Shown here in pieces: positions 19,015-27,411 of a stretch of DNA of 64,000 nt (position 1 is the stretch's first letter; each line of letters begins with the position of its first letter). Origin of the DNA: Marseilla massiliensis (GTDB lineage Bacteria; Bacteroidota; Bacteroidia; Bacteroidales; Bacteroidaceae). The DNA lies in assembly GCF_016899855.1 (NCBI RefSeq), contig NZ_JACJJG010000002.1, positions 53,954-117,953 on the forward strand, given 5' to 3'. The notes beneath the pieces were generated by a model. It had not been told where the DNA came from. It worked only from the letters and a program-made list of their open reading frames with translations, and did not search any database. A program made the translations under genes and the position numbers.

Positions 19015-19475
19015 TGATACAACGCAAACAAACATTATTCCTTTTGATTGCTGTTGTGCTGACAATAATCTGCATATGCCTTCCATTAGGCAGCATTATG
19101 ACAGACAACGGGCCACTCGGCGAAACATCCATAGTGTACAACTTGTGGATAACAAACGCCGACGGAAGTCATAGCTATATGATATGGCCTCTTTTCGCCA
19201 TATTATTGATAACATGTACAATATCCCTGATGGCCATATTCTCTTACAGAAACAGAATAACCCAAAGCCGATTCTGTATGTTCAATATGCTGCTGCTATT
19301 CGGATGGTACGTAGTTTTTGCAGTAATTGCGTTCTACCAAGGCGATGCAGCCAGCCAATTCAAGGCTTCATTGACATCAGCCATACCGGCCATATCCATT
19401 ATATTGCATTTTATGGCAAGGAAGGCCATATTGGCAGACGAAGCACTTGTACGTTCGGCCGACCGCATTAGATAA
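19014..19475 (+). CDS. DUF4293-type four-helix membrane protein
   Basis: This 153-residue protein has four hydrophobic segments (about residues 6-27, 59-80, 90-110 and 121-140). It begins MIQRKQTLFLLIA, typical of the Bacteroidetes DUF4293 family of unknown function. The conserved position after bamD and rpoZ supports the assignment. The start overlaps the rpoZ stop by one base. No catalytic motif was seen. Confidence 0.75.
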   Translation: MIQRKQTLFLLIAVVLTIICICLPLGSIMTDNGPLGETSIVYNLWITNADGSHSYMIWPLFAILLITCTISLMAIFSYRNRITQSRFCMFNMLLLFGWYVVFAVIAFYQGDAASQFKASLTSAIPAISIILHFMARKAILADEALVRSADRIR

Positions 19476-19489
19476 CAAGAACAACATAC

Positions 19490-19539
19490 AATAAGCCCCT
19501 GTAATGATATTATTTATGAATTCATTACAGGGGCTTATT
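19490..19539. terminator. Bidirectional terminator between DUF4293 gene and fabI
   Basis: An 18-bp perfect inverted repeat (19490-19507 and 19522-19539) has a 14-nt loop. It lies between two convergent genes, 14 bp past one stop and 15 bp past the other. Confidence 0.85.
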
Positions 19540-19554
19540 ATGTATTTAATTATC

Positions 19555-20412
19555 TTATCCGTAGATAATCTTTCCATTCTCATCCTCATACGGGGCGAGA
19601 TCCTTTGCATATTGATTCATCGCACGAAGGCTCATACCCATAGAAGAGAATCCTCCATCATGATAAAGCGTCTGCATCGTGACTTTACGTGTAAAGTCAG
19701 AGAACATCATCACGCAATAATCTGCACAATCATCAGCCGTAGCATTACCAAGAGGAGACATCTTATTGGCAAAATCCATTAAGTTATCCATATCCTTGAT
19801 ACCCTTTCCTGCCGTAGTAGGAGTAGGCGACTGTGAGATACAGTTAATACGGACATTTTTCTCTCGGCCATAAATATAACCAAAACTACGCGCAATACTT
19901 TCAAGCATGCTCTTAGCATCAGCCATGTCGTTATAGCCGAAGAATGTACGCTGAGCGGCTACATAAGTCAAGGCTACAACCGAACCGTATTCAGCAATTG
20001 CGTCCTGTTTCTTCGCAACCTGCAACATCTTGTGGAATGATATTGCGGATATGTCCAAAGTCTTCTGGAGATAATTATAATCCAAGTCGTCGTATGTACG
20101 ATGTTTACGCACGTTTGGGCTCATGCCGATAGAGTGGAGCACGAAATCGATTTTACCGCCAAGCAGACGCACCGATTCTGCAAACACCTTTTCAAGGTCT
20201 TCAACGCTGGTTGCATCCGCAGCTATCACCGGAGCGTTAAGCTGCTCGCTCAACTCATTGAGAGTACCCATACGCAAAGCCATTGCCGTGTTACTGAGAG
20301 TTATCGAAGCTCCTTCCTCAACTGCCTTCACAGCAACCTTCCATGCGATGGAGTCCTCATTGAGCGCGCCAAAGATGATACCGCGCTTACCTTTCAATAG
20401 ATTGTGAGTCAT
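19555..20412 (-). CDS. fabI: Enoyl-[acyl-carrier-protein] reductase FabI
   Basis: This 285-residue short-chain dehydrogenase performs the last reduction of each fatty-acid elongation round. The nucleotide-binding start is GKRGIIFGALNEDSIAWKVA, the FabI form of the glycine motif. HSIGMSP follows, and the catalytic pair Y-x6-K appears in FGYNDMADAKSML. RINCISQSPTPTTAG and a C-terminal HDGGFSSMGM are also typical. The gene has its own promoter and ends against a bidirectional terminator. Confidence 0.93.
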   Translation of the reverse strand: MTHNLLKGKRGIIFGALNEDSIAWKVAVKAVEEGASITLSNTAMALRMGTLNELSEQLNAPVIAADATSVEDLEKVFAESVRLLGGKIDFVLHSIGMSPNVRKHRTYDDLDYNYLQKTLDISAISFHKMLQVAKKQDAIAEYGSVVALTYVAAQRTFFGYNDMADAKSMLESIARSFGYIYGREKNVRINCISQSPTPTTAGKGIKDMDNLMDFANKMSPLGNATADDCADYCVMMFSDFTRKVTMQTLYHDGGFSSMGMSLRAMNQYAKDLAPYEDENGKIIYG

Positions 20413-20445
20413 TTCTTATAATTTTTGATTTGTAATATCTGTGTG

Positions 20446-20477
20446 CAAAATTATAACTTTTCAGCGATACTGACAAA
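20446..20477 (-). promoter_or_regulatory. Promoter of fabI
   Basis: On the minus strand TTTG (20477-20474) and TAATTTTG (20453-20446) are separated by 20 bp, a full match to the Bacteroidetes consensus. Confidence 0.7.
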
Positions 20478-20497
20478 TCTTTCACCGAAAAAAGGCC

Positions 20498-20968
20498 TTA
20501 CGGCAGTTTCCAGAATCTGCTTGTCATATCAATAAGCCGCCCGTCTGTACCACGCCGATATAATCTCTGGTTGGTTGAACGGTTGTCCAATCCTCCAAGA
20601 GACTCTATATACGGGCCAAGTTTTATATAGTCGAAAGAACCATATTCATCCTTATTGGTTACAGCACTTCTACCGCTATACCAGCCAACCTTAATTCCTG
20701 GATAGCGTTCATGAACATAACGTGAAAGAGCTGCGACGCCATCAGGCTCAGCATCACCACCCATAAAGCATACGCATGTTATCGCTCCACCATATTTATT
20801 TATAAAGCCGTCTATTACGTCTACGGTCAGAGGTTCACCAATATCTTTCCACAAATGCATGCTGTGACAACCGGAACACCGGAATGGACAATTAGAAATA
20901 TTCACCGCCAATGTCACTTCATCAGGTATTTCCTGAAAGACAATGTCCGAATCAACGTATTTCAACAT
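20498..20968 (-). CDS. nrdG: Anaerobic ribonucleotide reductase activating protein
   Basis: This 156-residue radical SAM enzyme installs the glycyl radical on NrdD. The 4Fe-4S motif CPFRCSGC (Cys 27, 31, 34) is the CX3CX2C signature. It is followed by CFMGGDAEPD, the SAM-binding glycine motif. The N-terminus LKYVDSDIVFQEIPDEVTLAVNISNCPF fits the NrdG family. The gene follows nrdD by 29 bp. Confidence 0.93.
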   Translation of the reverse strand: MLKYVDSDIVFQEIPDEVTLAVNISNCPFRCSGCHSMHLWKDIGEPLTVDVIDGFINKYGGAITCVCFMGGDAEPDGVAALSRYVHERYPGIKVGWYSGRSAVTNKDEYGSFDYIKLGPYIESLGGLDNRSTNQRLYRRGTDGRLIDMTSRFWKLP

Positions 20969-20997
20969 ATTATCCGTTTTCTTATTTACTTATAAAA

Positions 20998-23091
20998 TCA
21001 ATCCACTTTGGCATAATACCTTCTCATGGATTCCTCTTGGCGGGCTGCCGAAAAATTACTTACACGCTTAAGGTAACCTATAACACGAGTCATATAATCA
21101 ATGTTGTGACTGTGGCAATGAGGGCATTCTTTAAGATACCGTTTGTCTATATGTCCACAATCATTACAGATCGTATTTGGTATATTAAATGTAAAGTAAT
21201 TGCATCCTTCCGTTGCCGCAACCTTCAAAAGCTGTCGATATTGAGGCTTTGAGAGATGTTCTTCCAGATTCATATGCAACGCCGAGCCACCAGTAAGATG
21301 TTCAATGTATGGAGCGCCATGTAACTTGAACTTGTCTATAACATTAAGAGAATTATCCTCTACTACATAAAAATAACTATTATAGCAATCGCGCGGAACA
21401 AAGTAACCATCCTCACGATCCCACTTTGCATGCTTTACGCCTACATTTTCGGCCGGTATCATCTCACAATTAAACAAAACCTCCTTTGACCGATATTGCT
21501 TATTATACTGTTCTATAATACCTAACACCGAACGGACAAAAGCAAGATAATCAGGATTATCGTTGATTTTCAAGCCAAGAAATTCCGCAGCCTCAACCAG
21601 TCCGTTAACACCTATTGTAAGATACTGGCGGGCGATATTGATATAACCGGCATCGAACAACGGCAACATTCCCGCACGTTGAAGTTCTTTTAGATTTTCA
21701 TTATATGCAAGTTGCACCTTATGCACAAGGTCCGTAACGTCCGAAAGAAACTCCTTATAGTCAATACCTTGCTTTTCTGCGTATTGGACACATCTGTTAA
21801 TATTTATCGTAAGTACGCTCTTTGATCCGGTCGATACACCACCAGCTCCCAATGTATAACTGAAACCATTATCCTGAATTTCGTTACGCAAACGGCAGCA
21901 TGAACTCAATGAATCGGCATTGTCACTCATATAAGTAAAAAACGAGTGACCCTCCGAATACATCTCTGCTGTAAAATCGCCCCATTCCGTATCTATTACG
22001 TCTCCATTTTTCGTTAAAAGAGCCATTGTCTCGACAGGAAATGTCAAAACAGTCTTTGTACGTTCTTTATTAAACCACTTCATAAAACGTTTTTGCAACC
22101 AACTAAGGCTATCCCAATCCGGCTTGCTGCCATCAGGGAAACGGAACTCGCCAAACAAGCTTTCAAAATAAGGCCTGTCATAATAAGCAATATTCCAGAA
22201 CACCGCCTGGTAATTACGCGCTCCTGAGGGCTGGTTGATTGAATACACTATCTGTTCAAAACAGTCAGTCACAATCTTGTCTATTGTGCGCTGTTTTATT
22301 GACATGTCAACAACTTTGTCGGCATTACGCCAATAATCAGAACCATATTCCTTTCCGATGAAATAGTTGAGATACATCAAGAATTCCGGTGTTGCGCAAG
22401 CACCGCTTAGCATACTTGACACCATGAACACCATATTGACAAAGCCCCCACAAAACGATTTCAGGTTGGTTGGCGCCGTAGAATTGCCACCTATCGACAG
22501 CGTGCCACCTATCAGCCACGGATACATCGTTATCGAAGCACAATAGTTTGCCAGGCTTGTTTCATCATTCTTATATATAAAGTGGCGGTCAAGCATGTAG
22601 ATATATCTATCGGCAAGCTCCTTTCCATACATTTTCTTAATGCGGTCAGTAAGCAAACGGCGATTCAAACGTATAAAATTAGATTTAGGCAGTTCACCGA
22701 TCAGTGTTGCTATGTTTTTATGTTCAACATTGGCATTAGCGTCATACTTCGAGCCTGTTGCAGCATTGCTTGCGGCACAATAGTCAGTCAGGAACTTCAC
22801 TTTTTCAAGCGTCTCGCGATCTTCCGCATGGCGTTGACGATAAAGCATAAAACTTTTTACGACTTTATAAAAGCCCTCTTTCATCAAGGCTTCTTCAACA
22901 TTGTTCTGTATATCTTCTACGGTCACGCCGTCAACAAGGTTCAAATGCGATATTATGCGTGAAACTCCATTGAGATCTATAGGTTCATTTACGGAATGAA
23001 AGGCTTTGATTATTGCATTCATAATCTTATCTAAGCTGAAGCGCTCCAGGCTTCCGTCCCGCTTGACAATCATAAAATCAGTTGTGTTCAT
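20998..23091 (-). CDS. nrdD: Anaerobic ribonucleoside-triphosphate reductase
   Basis: This class III ribonucleotide reductase of 697 residues makes deoxynucleotides without oxygen. The N-terminus is an ATP-cone (VKRDGSLERFSLDKIMNAIIKAF). Near the C-terminus a zinc site (CNDCGHIDKRYLKECPHC) precedes the glycyl-radical segment RVIGYLKRVSNFSAARQ. I start at the ATG at 23091 (MNTTDFMIV); the in-frame TTG at 23109 has no support. A 13-bp inverted repeat sits in the upstream region at 23146-23185. Confidence 0.95.
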   Translation of the reverse strand: MNTTDFMIVKRDGSLERFSLDKIMNAIIKAFHSVNEPIDLNGVSRIISHLNLVDGVTVEDIQNNVEEALMKEGFYKVVKSFMLYRQRHAEDRETLEKVKFLTDYCAASNAATGSKYDANANVEHKNIATLIGELPKSNFIRLNRRLLTDRIKKMYGKELADRYIYMLDRHFIYKNDETSLANYCASITMYPWLIGGTLSIGGNSTAPTNLKSFCGGFVNMVFMVSSMLSGACATPEFLMYLNYFIGKEYGSDYWRNADKVVDMSIKQRTIDKIVTDCFEQIVYSINQPSGARNYQAVFWNIAYYDRPYFESLFGEFRFPDGSKPDWDSLSWLQKRFMKWFNKERTKTVLTFPVETMALLTKNGDVIDTEWGDFTAEMYSEGHSFFTYMSDNADSLSSCCRLRNEIQDNGFSYTLGAGGVSTGSKSVLTININRCVQYAEKQGIDYKEFLSDVTDLVHKVQLAYNENLKELQRAGMLPLFDAGYINIARQYLTIGVNGLVEAAEFLGLKINDNPDYLAFVRSVLGIIEQYNKQYRSKEVLFNCEMIPAENVGVKHAKWDREDGYFVPRDCYNSYFYVVEDNSLNVIDKFKLHGAPYIEHLTGGSALHMNLEEHLSKPQYRQLLKVAATEGCNYFTFNIPNTICNDCGHIDKRYLKECPHCHSHNIDYMTRVIGYLKRVSNFSAARQEESMRRYYAKVD

Positions 23092-23145
23092 CTTACTCAA
23101 AATAGACAATTTTTAATATAGTATTTATTATAAAGTTATCCATTT

Positions 23146-23185
23146 CGGTAAACTTTTAAATCATTATTGATATAAAAGTTTACCG
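23146..23185. promoter_or_regulatory. Inverted repeat upstream of nrdD (candidate operator or leader hairpin)
   Basis: CGGTAAACTTTTA (23146-23158) and TAAAAGTTTACCG (23173-23185) form a 13-bp perfect dyad with 14 nt between. A related half-site GTCAACTTTTT lies just beyond at 23191-23201. A -7 box TATATTTG (23215-23208, minus strand) lies upstream, so the dyad is in the 5' leader or just past the promoter. Confidence 0.5.
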
Positions 23186-23271
23186 TTTTAGTCAACTTTT
23201 TCGACTGCAAATATAAGAAAAAACAACAAAACTTTATATACATCATGGGAAAATAATCACAAAAAGATAAA

Positions 23272-23349
23272 ATGCCGGAAAAGAAAGCTTCACAAAATCA
23301 TTGGTTTTAAACAATGACTTAAACACATAAAGCATTTCTTTTCCGGCAT
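23272..23349 (-). terminator. Terminator of the hemerythrin-LuxR gene
   Basis: Arms at 23272-23286 and 23335-23349 form a perfect 15-bp stem. The 48-nt loop has its own small hairpin (TCATTG...CAATGA). Read on the minus strand the stem is followed by TTTTATCTTTTTG. It lies 28 bp after the stop. Confidence 0.7.
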
Positions 23350-23376
23350 CAAGACGGAATAAAAGATTTACGAAAT

Positions 23377-24333
23377 TTACAATTTTACGGCTGATATATC
23401 AACCAGGTTATTTACAATGGCGTATATGGTCAGTCCCGCCGGGCTATGTATTTGCAACTTGCGCGCGATGTTACGGCGATGGGTAATAACCGTGTTTATA
23501 GATATGCAAAGATGGTCTGCAATCTCCTTATTAGTCATTCCCTGCACCAAGCTTACAATAACATCTTTTTCCCTATCGCTCAAAGACTCGCTGCTGTCAT
23601 GGTTACGGCTAATCATTTTCGAGATTTTGGCACTTACATCATTCTGCTTGTACTTATGCTCAAGCTTCCTAATCGCCGGGATGAATATGTTTTCCTCCAC
23701 CTGGGAATGATTCCCGAGCCATTCCTCATTATTATAAATGTCATAAAGCGTTGCCGTAAGCTGGTTGTTGTGTTTGATGTCGCTCGGCAAATACTTTATT
23801 ATAATATTCTTCAATTCCTTCAGCTTTACGTCTATCTGCCCATGATGTTTAGAGAATGTCTCGATATCGTAATCGTCGCTTACCCTACCTTCCAGCAGAC
23901 CGTCAACATATGGGAACACTGTCTTTTCCTCATACTGCATGTGTTTCCTTATCTCGTGCGCATATTCATCATACAATTTCATGATAAGACGCGCAAGATT
24001 GTCATTCTCATCGAGTGCATCTTCAAGTTCCTTGCGTATGGAAGGCAGCTGGAAATTGAGGTAATACTCATGCGAGGCCTTCAAATAATGAAGGAGCGTT
24101 GGTATAGAGAAACGTCCACCGTCATCAAAATCCCTATAGCCATTGATTGAAAAATTCACTACGGCAAGAAAAGTATAAGTGTCGACTCCCTGGTCTTCGC
24201 AAACCTCGCGCACGGTTTTATCACCGAACCCAAGATTTATACCAAACCTTCCAAGGCTCTGTAATATGTTATAATTGTCGGCGATAAGCGAAATCATCTT
24301 GTCGTCGGCCTCATACATCTTGTTATTTTTCAT
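23377..24333 (-). CDS. ScdA_N-hemerythrin-LuxR HTH fusion regulator
   Basis: This 318-residue protein has three parts. Residues about 14-60 resemble the ScdA_N (DUF542) domain of iron-centre repair proteins. Residues about 75-235 are a hemerythrin-like helical bundle with candidate di-iron ligands in LLHYLKASHEYYL, HEIRKHMQYEEKTVFPY, SKHHGQID and NHSQVEENIFIPAI. Residues about 250-312 are a LuxR-type helix-turn-helix (LSDREKDVIVSLVQGMTNKEIADHLCISINTVITHRRNI). By analogy with RIC/YtfE proteins it may sense oxygen or nitric oxide through a di-iron site and control transcription (inference). It lies upstream of nrdDG on the same strand, separated by a terminator. Start chosen at ATG 24333; the upstream TTG is unsupported. 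Confidence 0.85.
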   Translation of the reverse strand: MKNNKMYEADDKMISLIADNYNILQSLGRFGINLGFGDKTVREVCEDQGVDTYTFLAVVNFSINGYRDFDDGGRFSIPTLLHYLKASHEYYLNFQLPSIRKELEDALDENDNLARLIMKLYDEYAHEIRKHMQYEEKTVFPYVDGLLEGRVSDDYDIETFSKHHGQIDVKLKELKNIIIKYLPSDIKHNNQLTATLYDIYNNEEWLGNHSQVEENIFIPAIRKLEHKYKQNDVSAKISKMISRNHDSSESLSDREKDVIVSLVQGMTNKEIADHLCISINTVITHRRNIARKLQIHSPAGLTIYAIVNNLVDISAVKL

Positions 24334-25384
24334 CTTACATAAAGCCGGCAAAGACCGACCCTCCGAAAAGTTCTTGTTCGTTATATTGGATGTTGCAAAA
24401 TAACAAAAATTTTACGAAACAAGCAATCGCAACATATAGGTATTTTTTACATAACGGCGAAAATCATTGATACCTAAAACTGGTTAGAAAACTTACCCTC
24501 CATTTACAGCCGGTAAAACCATCCATAACTAAACATCAGCATCGGCACACCGTACACGTTGCGGGGAACATACAATCCAGCGTTACGCCACATAAAGGAA
24601 AACGCCTAAATAGGCCACATAAGCTGGGAAACAAGCCATAAAGGTTATAGAGAACAGAAATATTAACACGATTTAGCTTTTACGCTTTTCCATTTCCTTT
24701 ACAAATTAAATTTGCGAAATAGAGAATTAAACACGAAAAAAGATGATTTAATCATCTCAGTTTTTGCCCGAGAGAAGGCAAAATGTAAACCATAAATTTA
24801 CAATAAAGCGGAAACATCCATATAAAAAGCTACATTTCAGAACTTAAAAGACGGCCTTTAGCAATACGATGAACGGTCTTTAGCACAACAAAAGGCCGTC
24901 AATTGCAGCAATGCAAACAGTACATTGATTCACAATAAACAGTAAATCATTGATTGTCAAACACATACAAAAACAATGAATTTTCCGCCATATAAAAACA
25001 AAATGTCGGATTATAACCGCGACACGGTTTTCTAAGGCGTTAACGGTAAAAAACGCCGCTGTCTTATTAACATCATTTCACATCAGCATACGGTCATAAT
25101 TACCGCCACAACGGAAAAGCAAGAAACTGTTTCCATTTTATGCGAAATGGATTGAGATGCATTTTTTAGGCGTTAACAAAGAGCAATGCGGTTTTTCCAC
25201 AAAAAGAGTTCTGTAAAAAATCAATACATTTTCTTAACATACAAAAGATTAAACACATCCACTTTCATTCACAACACGGCTAATCAAAATCTTTTATGTA
25301 AAAAACAACTAAAATCCTCCCAACATGTAATAAAAACTATACAGCGCCGTTACAATAATAAACAACATAAAAAATAAGAAGCCT
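24334..25384. other. 1-kb AT-rich divergent intergenic region
   Basis: This long region lies between the minus-strand regulator and plus-strand rpe. It holds repeat locus B (24846-24904). Two copies of AGGCGTTAAC occur (around 25035 and 25169), each followed 10-15 bp later by a G/C patch, plus small hairpins such as AGATGATTTAATCATCT. An open frame at 25186-25377 is lysine/asparagine-rich and unconvincing. No RNA gene is recognised. Confidence 0.4.
24846..24904. repeat. 22-bp-phased repeat, locus B (3 units)
   Basis: Units start at 24846 (AAAAGACGGCCTTTA), 24868 (GATGAACGGTCTTTA) and 24890 (AAAAGGCCGTCAATT). The spacing is exactly 22 bp although the first and third units are in opposite orientation. 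Confidence 0.75.
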
Positions 25385-25510
25385 ATGAAGTATTTTACAT
25401 CGGAAGACAAAAAACCGTCAAGCAAGACTTTGAATTTTATCAGGCAGATAGCTTACACATACAGAGTCATCAACTTTAATGGGAAAAACGAAGTTTACTG
25501 TCTGAACTGA
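25385..25510 (+). CDS. Hypothetical 41-residue protein
   Basis: An uninterrupted ORF of 41 codons begins MKYFTSEDKKPSSKTLNFI and ends NGKNEVYCLN before a TGA. The composition is balanced, with a basic amphipathic centre (RQIAYTYRVINF), unlike the AT-biased noise around it. It ends 19 bp before the rpe start, so the two may be co-transcribed. No domain is recognised. Confidence 0.5.
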   Translation: MKYFTSEDKKPSSKTLNFIRQIAYTYRVINFNGKNEVYCLN

Positions 25511-25529
25511 GCAACAATCAAAGAAAAAT

Positions 25530-26180
25530 ATGGCAACACTTGTTTCACCATCACTTCTCGCTGCAAATTTTCTTGACTTGCAGCGGGATATTGATATGAT
25601 TAACCGCAGTGAGGCCGACTGGCTTCACCTTGATGTAATGGACGGCGTTTTCGTACCGAACATATCATTCGGATTTCCTATTATAGACGCCGTATCAAAA
25701 ATATGCAAGAAACCTCTTGACATACATTTCATGATTACCAAACCTGAACGCTACATCGCCCGCACGGCGCGTACAGGCGCAATGATGATGAACGTACACT
25801 ACGAGGCTTGCACACATCTCAACCGAACTGTACACGAAATACACGAAGCAGGCATGAAGGCGGGCGTGACACTCAACCCATCTACCCCGGTAAGCATGCT
25901 TGAAGACATAATCCAAGACGTAGACATGGTGCTGCTCATGAGCGTAAACCCAGGTTTCGGTGGGCAGGCTTTTATCGAAAACACTATAAACAAAGTAAAA
26001 CGCCTGCGCCGGATGATAGCAGAAGCTGGCTCGAAAGCCGTAATTGAGGTAGACGGAGGCGTACAAGCTGAAACTGCTCCGAGGCTTGTTGCTGCCGGAG
26101 TTGATGTTCTTGTAAGCGGCAGCTACATCTTCAAGTCATCCAATCCGGAAGGTGTAATCAAGTCATTGAAAGCTCTTTAA
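25530..26180 (+). CDS. rpe: Ribulose-phosphate 3-epimerase
   Basis: This 216-residue TIM-barrel enzyme interconverts ribulose 5-phosphate and xylulose 5-phosphate in the pentose phosphate pathway. Visible motifs are SPSLLAANF at the N-terminus, LHLDVMDGVFVPNISFG with metal ligands, HFMITKPERYI, MSVNPGFGGQAFI and EVDGGV. Length is standard. It faces the ECF sigma gene and ends at a very long inverted repeat. Confidence 0.96.
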   Translation: MATLVSPSLLAANFLDLQRDIDMINRSEADWLHLDVMDGVFVPNISFGFPIIDAVSKICKKPLDIHFMITKPERYIARTARTGAMMMNVHYEACTHLNRTVHEIHEAGMKAGVTLNPSTPVSMLEDIIQDVDMVLLMSVNPGFGGQAFIENTINKVKRLRRMIAEAGSKAVIEVDGGVQAETAPRLVAAGVDVLVSGSYIFKSSNPEGVIKSLKAL

Positions 26181-26187
26181 AGTTAAA

Positions 26188-26276
26188 ATAAAGAATTAAG
26201 GGGCGGGAATTAATGAAAAATACCATTATATTTAATAAAGGTATTTTTCATTAATTCCCGCCCCTTAATTCTTTAT
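26188..26276. terminator. Bidirectional terminator: 37-bp perfect inverted repeat
   Basis: The arms 26188-26224 and 26240-26276 are perfectly complementary over 37 bp around a 15-nt AT loop. The core GGGGCGGG is flanked by AT-rich ends. It fills the whole gap between the convergent rpe and sigma factor genes and ends 3 bp before the sigma stop codon. Confidence 0.8.
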
Positions 26277-26279
26277 CAG

Positions 26280-26879
26280 TCAATAATCCAGCTGCAATGC
26301 GATGTTATATTCCTTCGACATTCGGCGTAGATTTAGTATCGCGTACCTCATCCTTCCAAGTGAAGTATTTATGCTAACGCCGGTAAGTTCGGCTATCTCC
26401 TTGAACGACAGGTCTTGGTAAAAGCGCATGAATACCACCTCGCGCTGGGTAGGCGGCAACATGTTCATCATCTTCTTGACGTCCGACATTATCTGATCGT
26501 TGACATACTTGTTCTCGACATTCACATCAAGCACATCATTTCCGCTAAGGTTGGACAAGTCATTCTCTTCCGTCGGTTCAACAAGATTGCGTGCGCGTTG
26601 TTCCCTATACCAGTCCATTATTACGTTATGGGCAATACGCATAATCCACGCACTGAACTTTCCGCTATCCACATAACGCTTCTGGTGGAGCTTGGTTATA
26701 ACCTTAACGAAAGTTTCCTGGAACAAGTCGTTGGCCTTATCCTCATCCCTTACGACAAAGAAAATATATGAAAACAACTTATCTTGATTGCGGGTAAGAA
26801 GCTCGTCAAAAGCTTTATTATTTCCGTCTATGTATGACAAGGCCAGCTCCTCGTCTGTAAACGAATTAAAATTTTCCAT
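26280..26879 (-). CDS. RNA polymerase ECF-type sigma factor
   Basis: This 199-residue protein has only sigma regions 2 and 4. Region 2 (about 20-95) includes DKLFSYIFFVVRDEDKANDLFQETFVKVI and KFSAWIMRIAHNVIMDWYREQ. Region 4 (about 135-190) includes LPPTQREVVFMRFYQDLSFKEIAELTGVSINTSLGRMRYA. No anti-sigma gene lies next to it. It has its own promoter at 26955-26985, giving a leader of about 65 nt. It is housekeeping-like in setting, and its regulon is unknown. Confidence 0.9.
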   Translation of the reverse strand: MENFNSFTDEELALSYIDGNNKAFDELLTRNQDKLFSYIFFVVRDEDKANDLFQETFVKVITKLHQKRYVDSGKFSAWIMRIAHNVIMDWYREQRARNLVEPTEENDLSNLSGNDVLDVNVENKYVNDQIMSDVKKMMNMLPPTQREVVFMRFYQDLSFKEIAELTGVSINTSLGRMRYAILNLRRMSKEYNIALQLDY

Positions 26880-26954
26880 TATTACTTTGTTTTTCTATGA
26901 AGTAATGATGTTTCGATAGGCAAAAATGATATTAAAATTAAAAATTATATGTTG

Positions 26955-26985
26955 CAAAGATAAAAAGTTTTACCCATTATACAAA
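26955..26985 (-). promoter_or_regulatory. Promoter of the ECF sigma gene
   Basis: Minus strand: TTTG (26985-26982), 19 bp, TATCTTTG (26962-26955). It is about 75 bp upstream of the start codon. Confidence 0.65.
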
Positions 26986-27013
26986 AAATATTTAATAAAA
27001 TACGCAACAATCC

Positions 27014-27044
27014 TTTGCACTTTAACAAATAATGCATAACTTTG
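27014..27044 (+). promoter_or_regulatory. Promoter driving the cobalamin riboswitch
   Basis: TTTG (27014-27017), 19 bp, TAACTTTG (27037-27044) on the plus strand. It diverges from the sigma factor promoter and would start the riboswitch RNA at about 27050. Confidence 0.7.
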
Positions 27045-27049
27045 CGACC

Positions 27050-27217
27050 AATAAGGTTCGATTTGCTCGATCAAAAAGGGAACGGAGTGCAAGTCTCCGA
27101 CTGTCTCGCAGCTGTTAGTTCCTTTATGTCCATCAAGCAATGACACCACTGCCCCACTCCAACGGGGCGGGAAGGTGCTTGACGGCGGAACATAGTCAGA
27201 AGACCTGCCTTATTATA
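27050..27217 (+). ncRNA. Cobalamin (B12) riboswitch, orphan
   Basis: The conserved order of cobalamin aptamer elements is present: GGGAACGGAGTGCAAGTCTC with CGACTG (P3-P5 start), TCTCGCAGCTGT, CACCACTGCC, GGCGGGAAGG, and the B12 box AGTCAGAAGACCTGCC (27202-27217). The RNA senses adenosyl- or other cobalamins and usually controls btuB-type transport or B12-independent enzymes. Here no plus-strand gene follows; the next gene, at 27449-27964, is on the opposite strand. Only tiny frames exist after it (for example 27292-27366, 24 codons). Confidence 0.85.
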
Positions 27218-27411
27218 ATGCCCACTCTCTCGATGTAAGGGACAAGGGCCGTACGGAATTTCACTATCCTGCGCATGATAACACGCGCTAAATGCAAAAG
27301 TCTGGGCCGGTAAAAGTATCGGCAAAAGACCTATATACAGGCATTAATAATGCACCAACAGCATAAACGGCCGTTGGCCATACATGTTTTTATTATATAA
27401 GTTACCTTAAG

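Noticed and set aside
25186..25377. 63-codon frame in the rpe upstream region
   Set aside because: Lys/Asn-rich, low complexity, no convincing ribosome-binding site; looks like AT-biased chance.
27052..27076. GGTTCGATTTGC resembling a tRNA T-loop
   Set aside because: No acceptor, D or anticodon arms around it; it belongs to the cobalamin aptamer P1/P2 region.
27071..27325. 84-codon minus-strand frame over the riboswitch
   Set aside because: It is the reverse complement of the conserved aptamer, which explains the openness.
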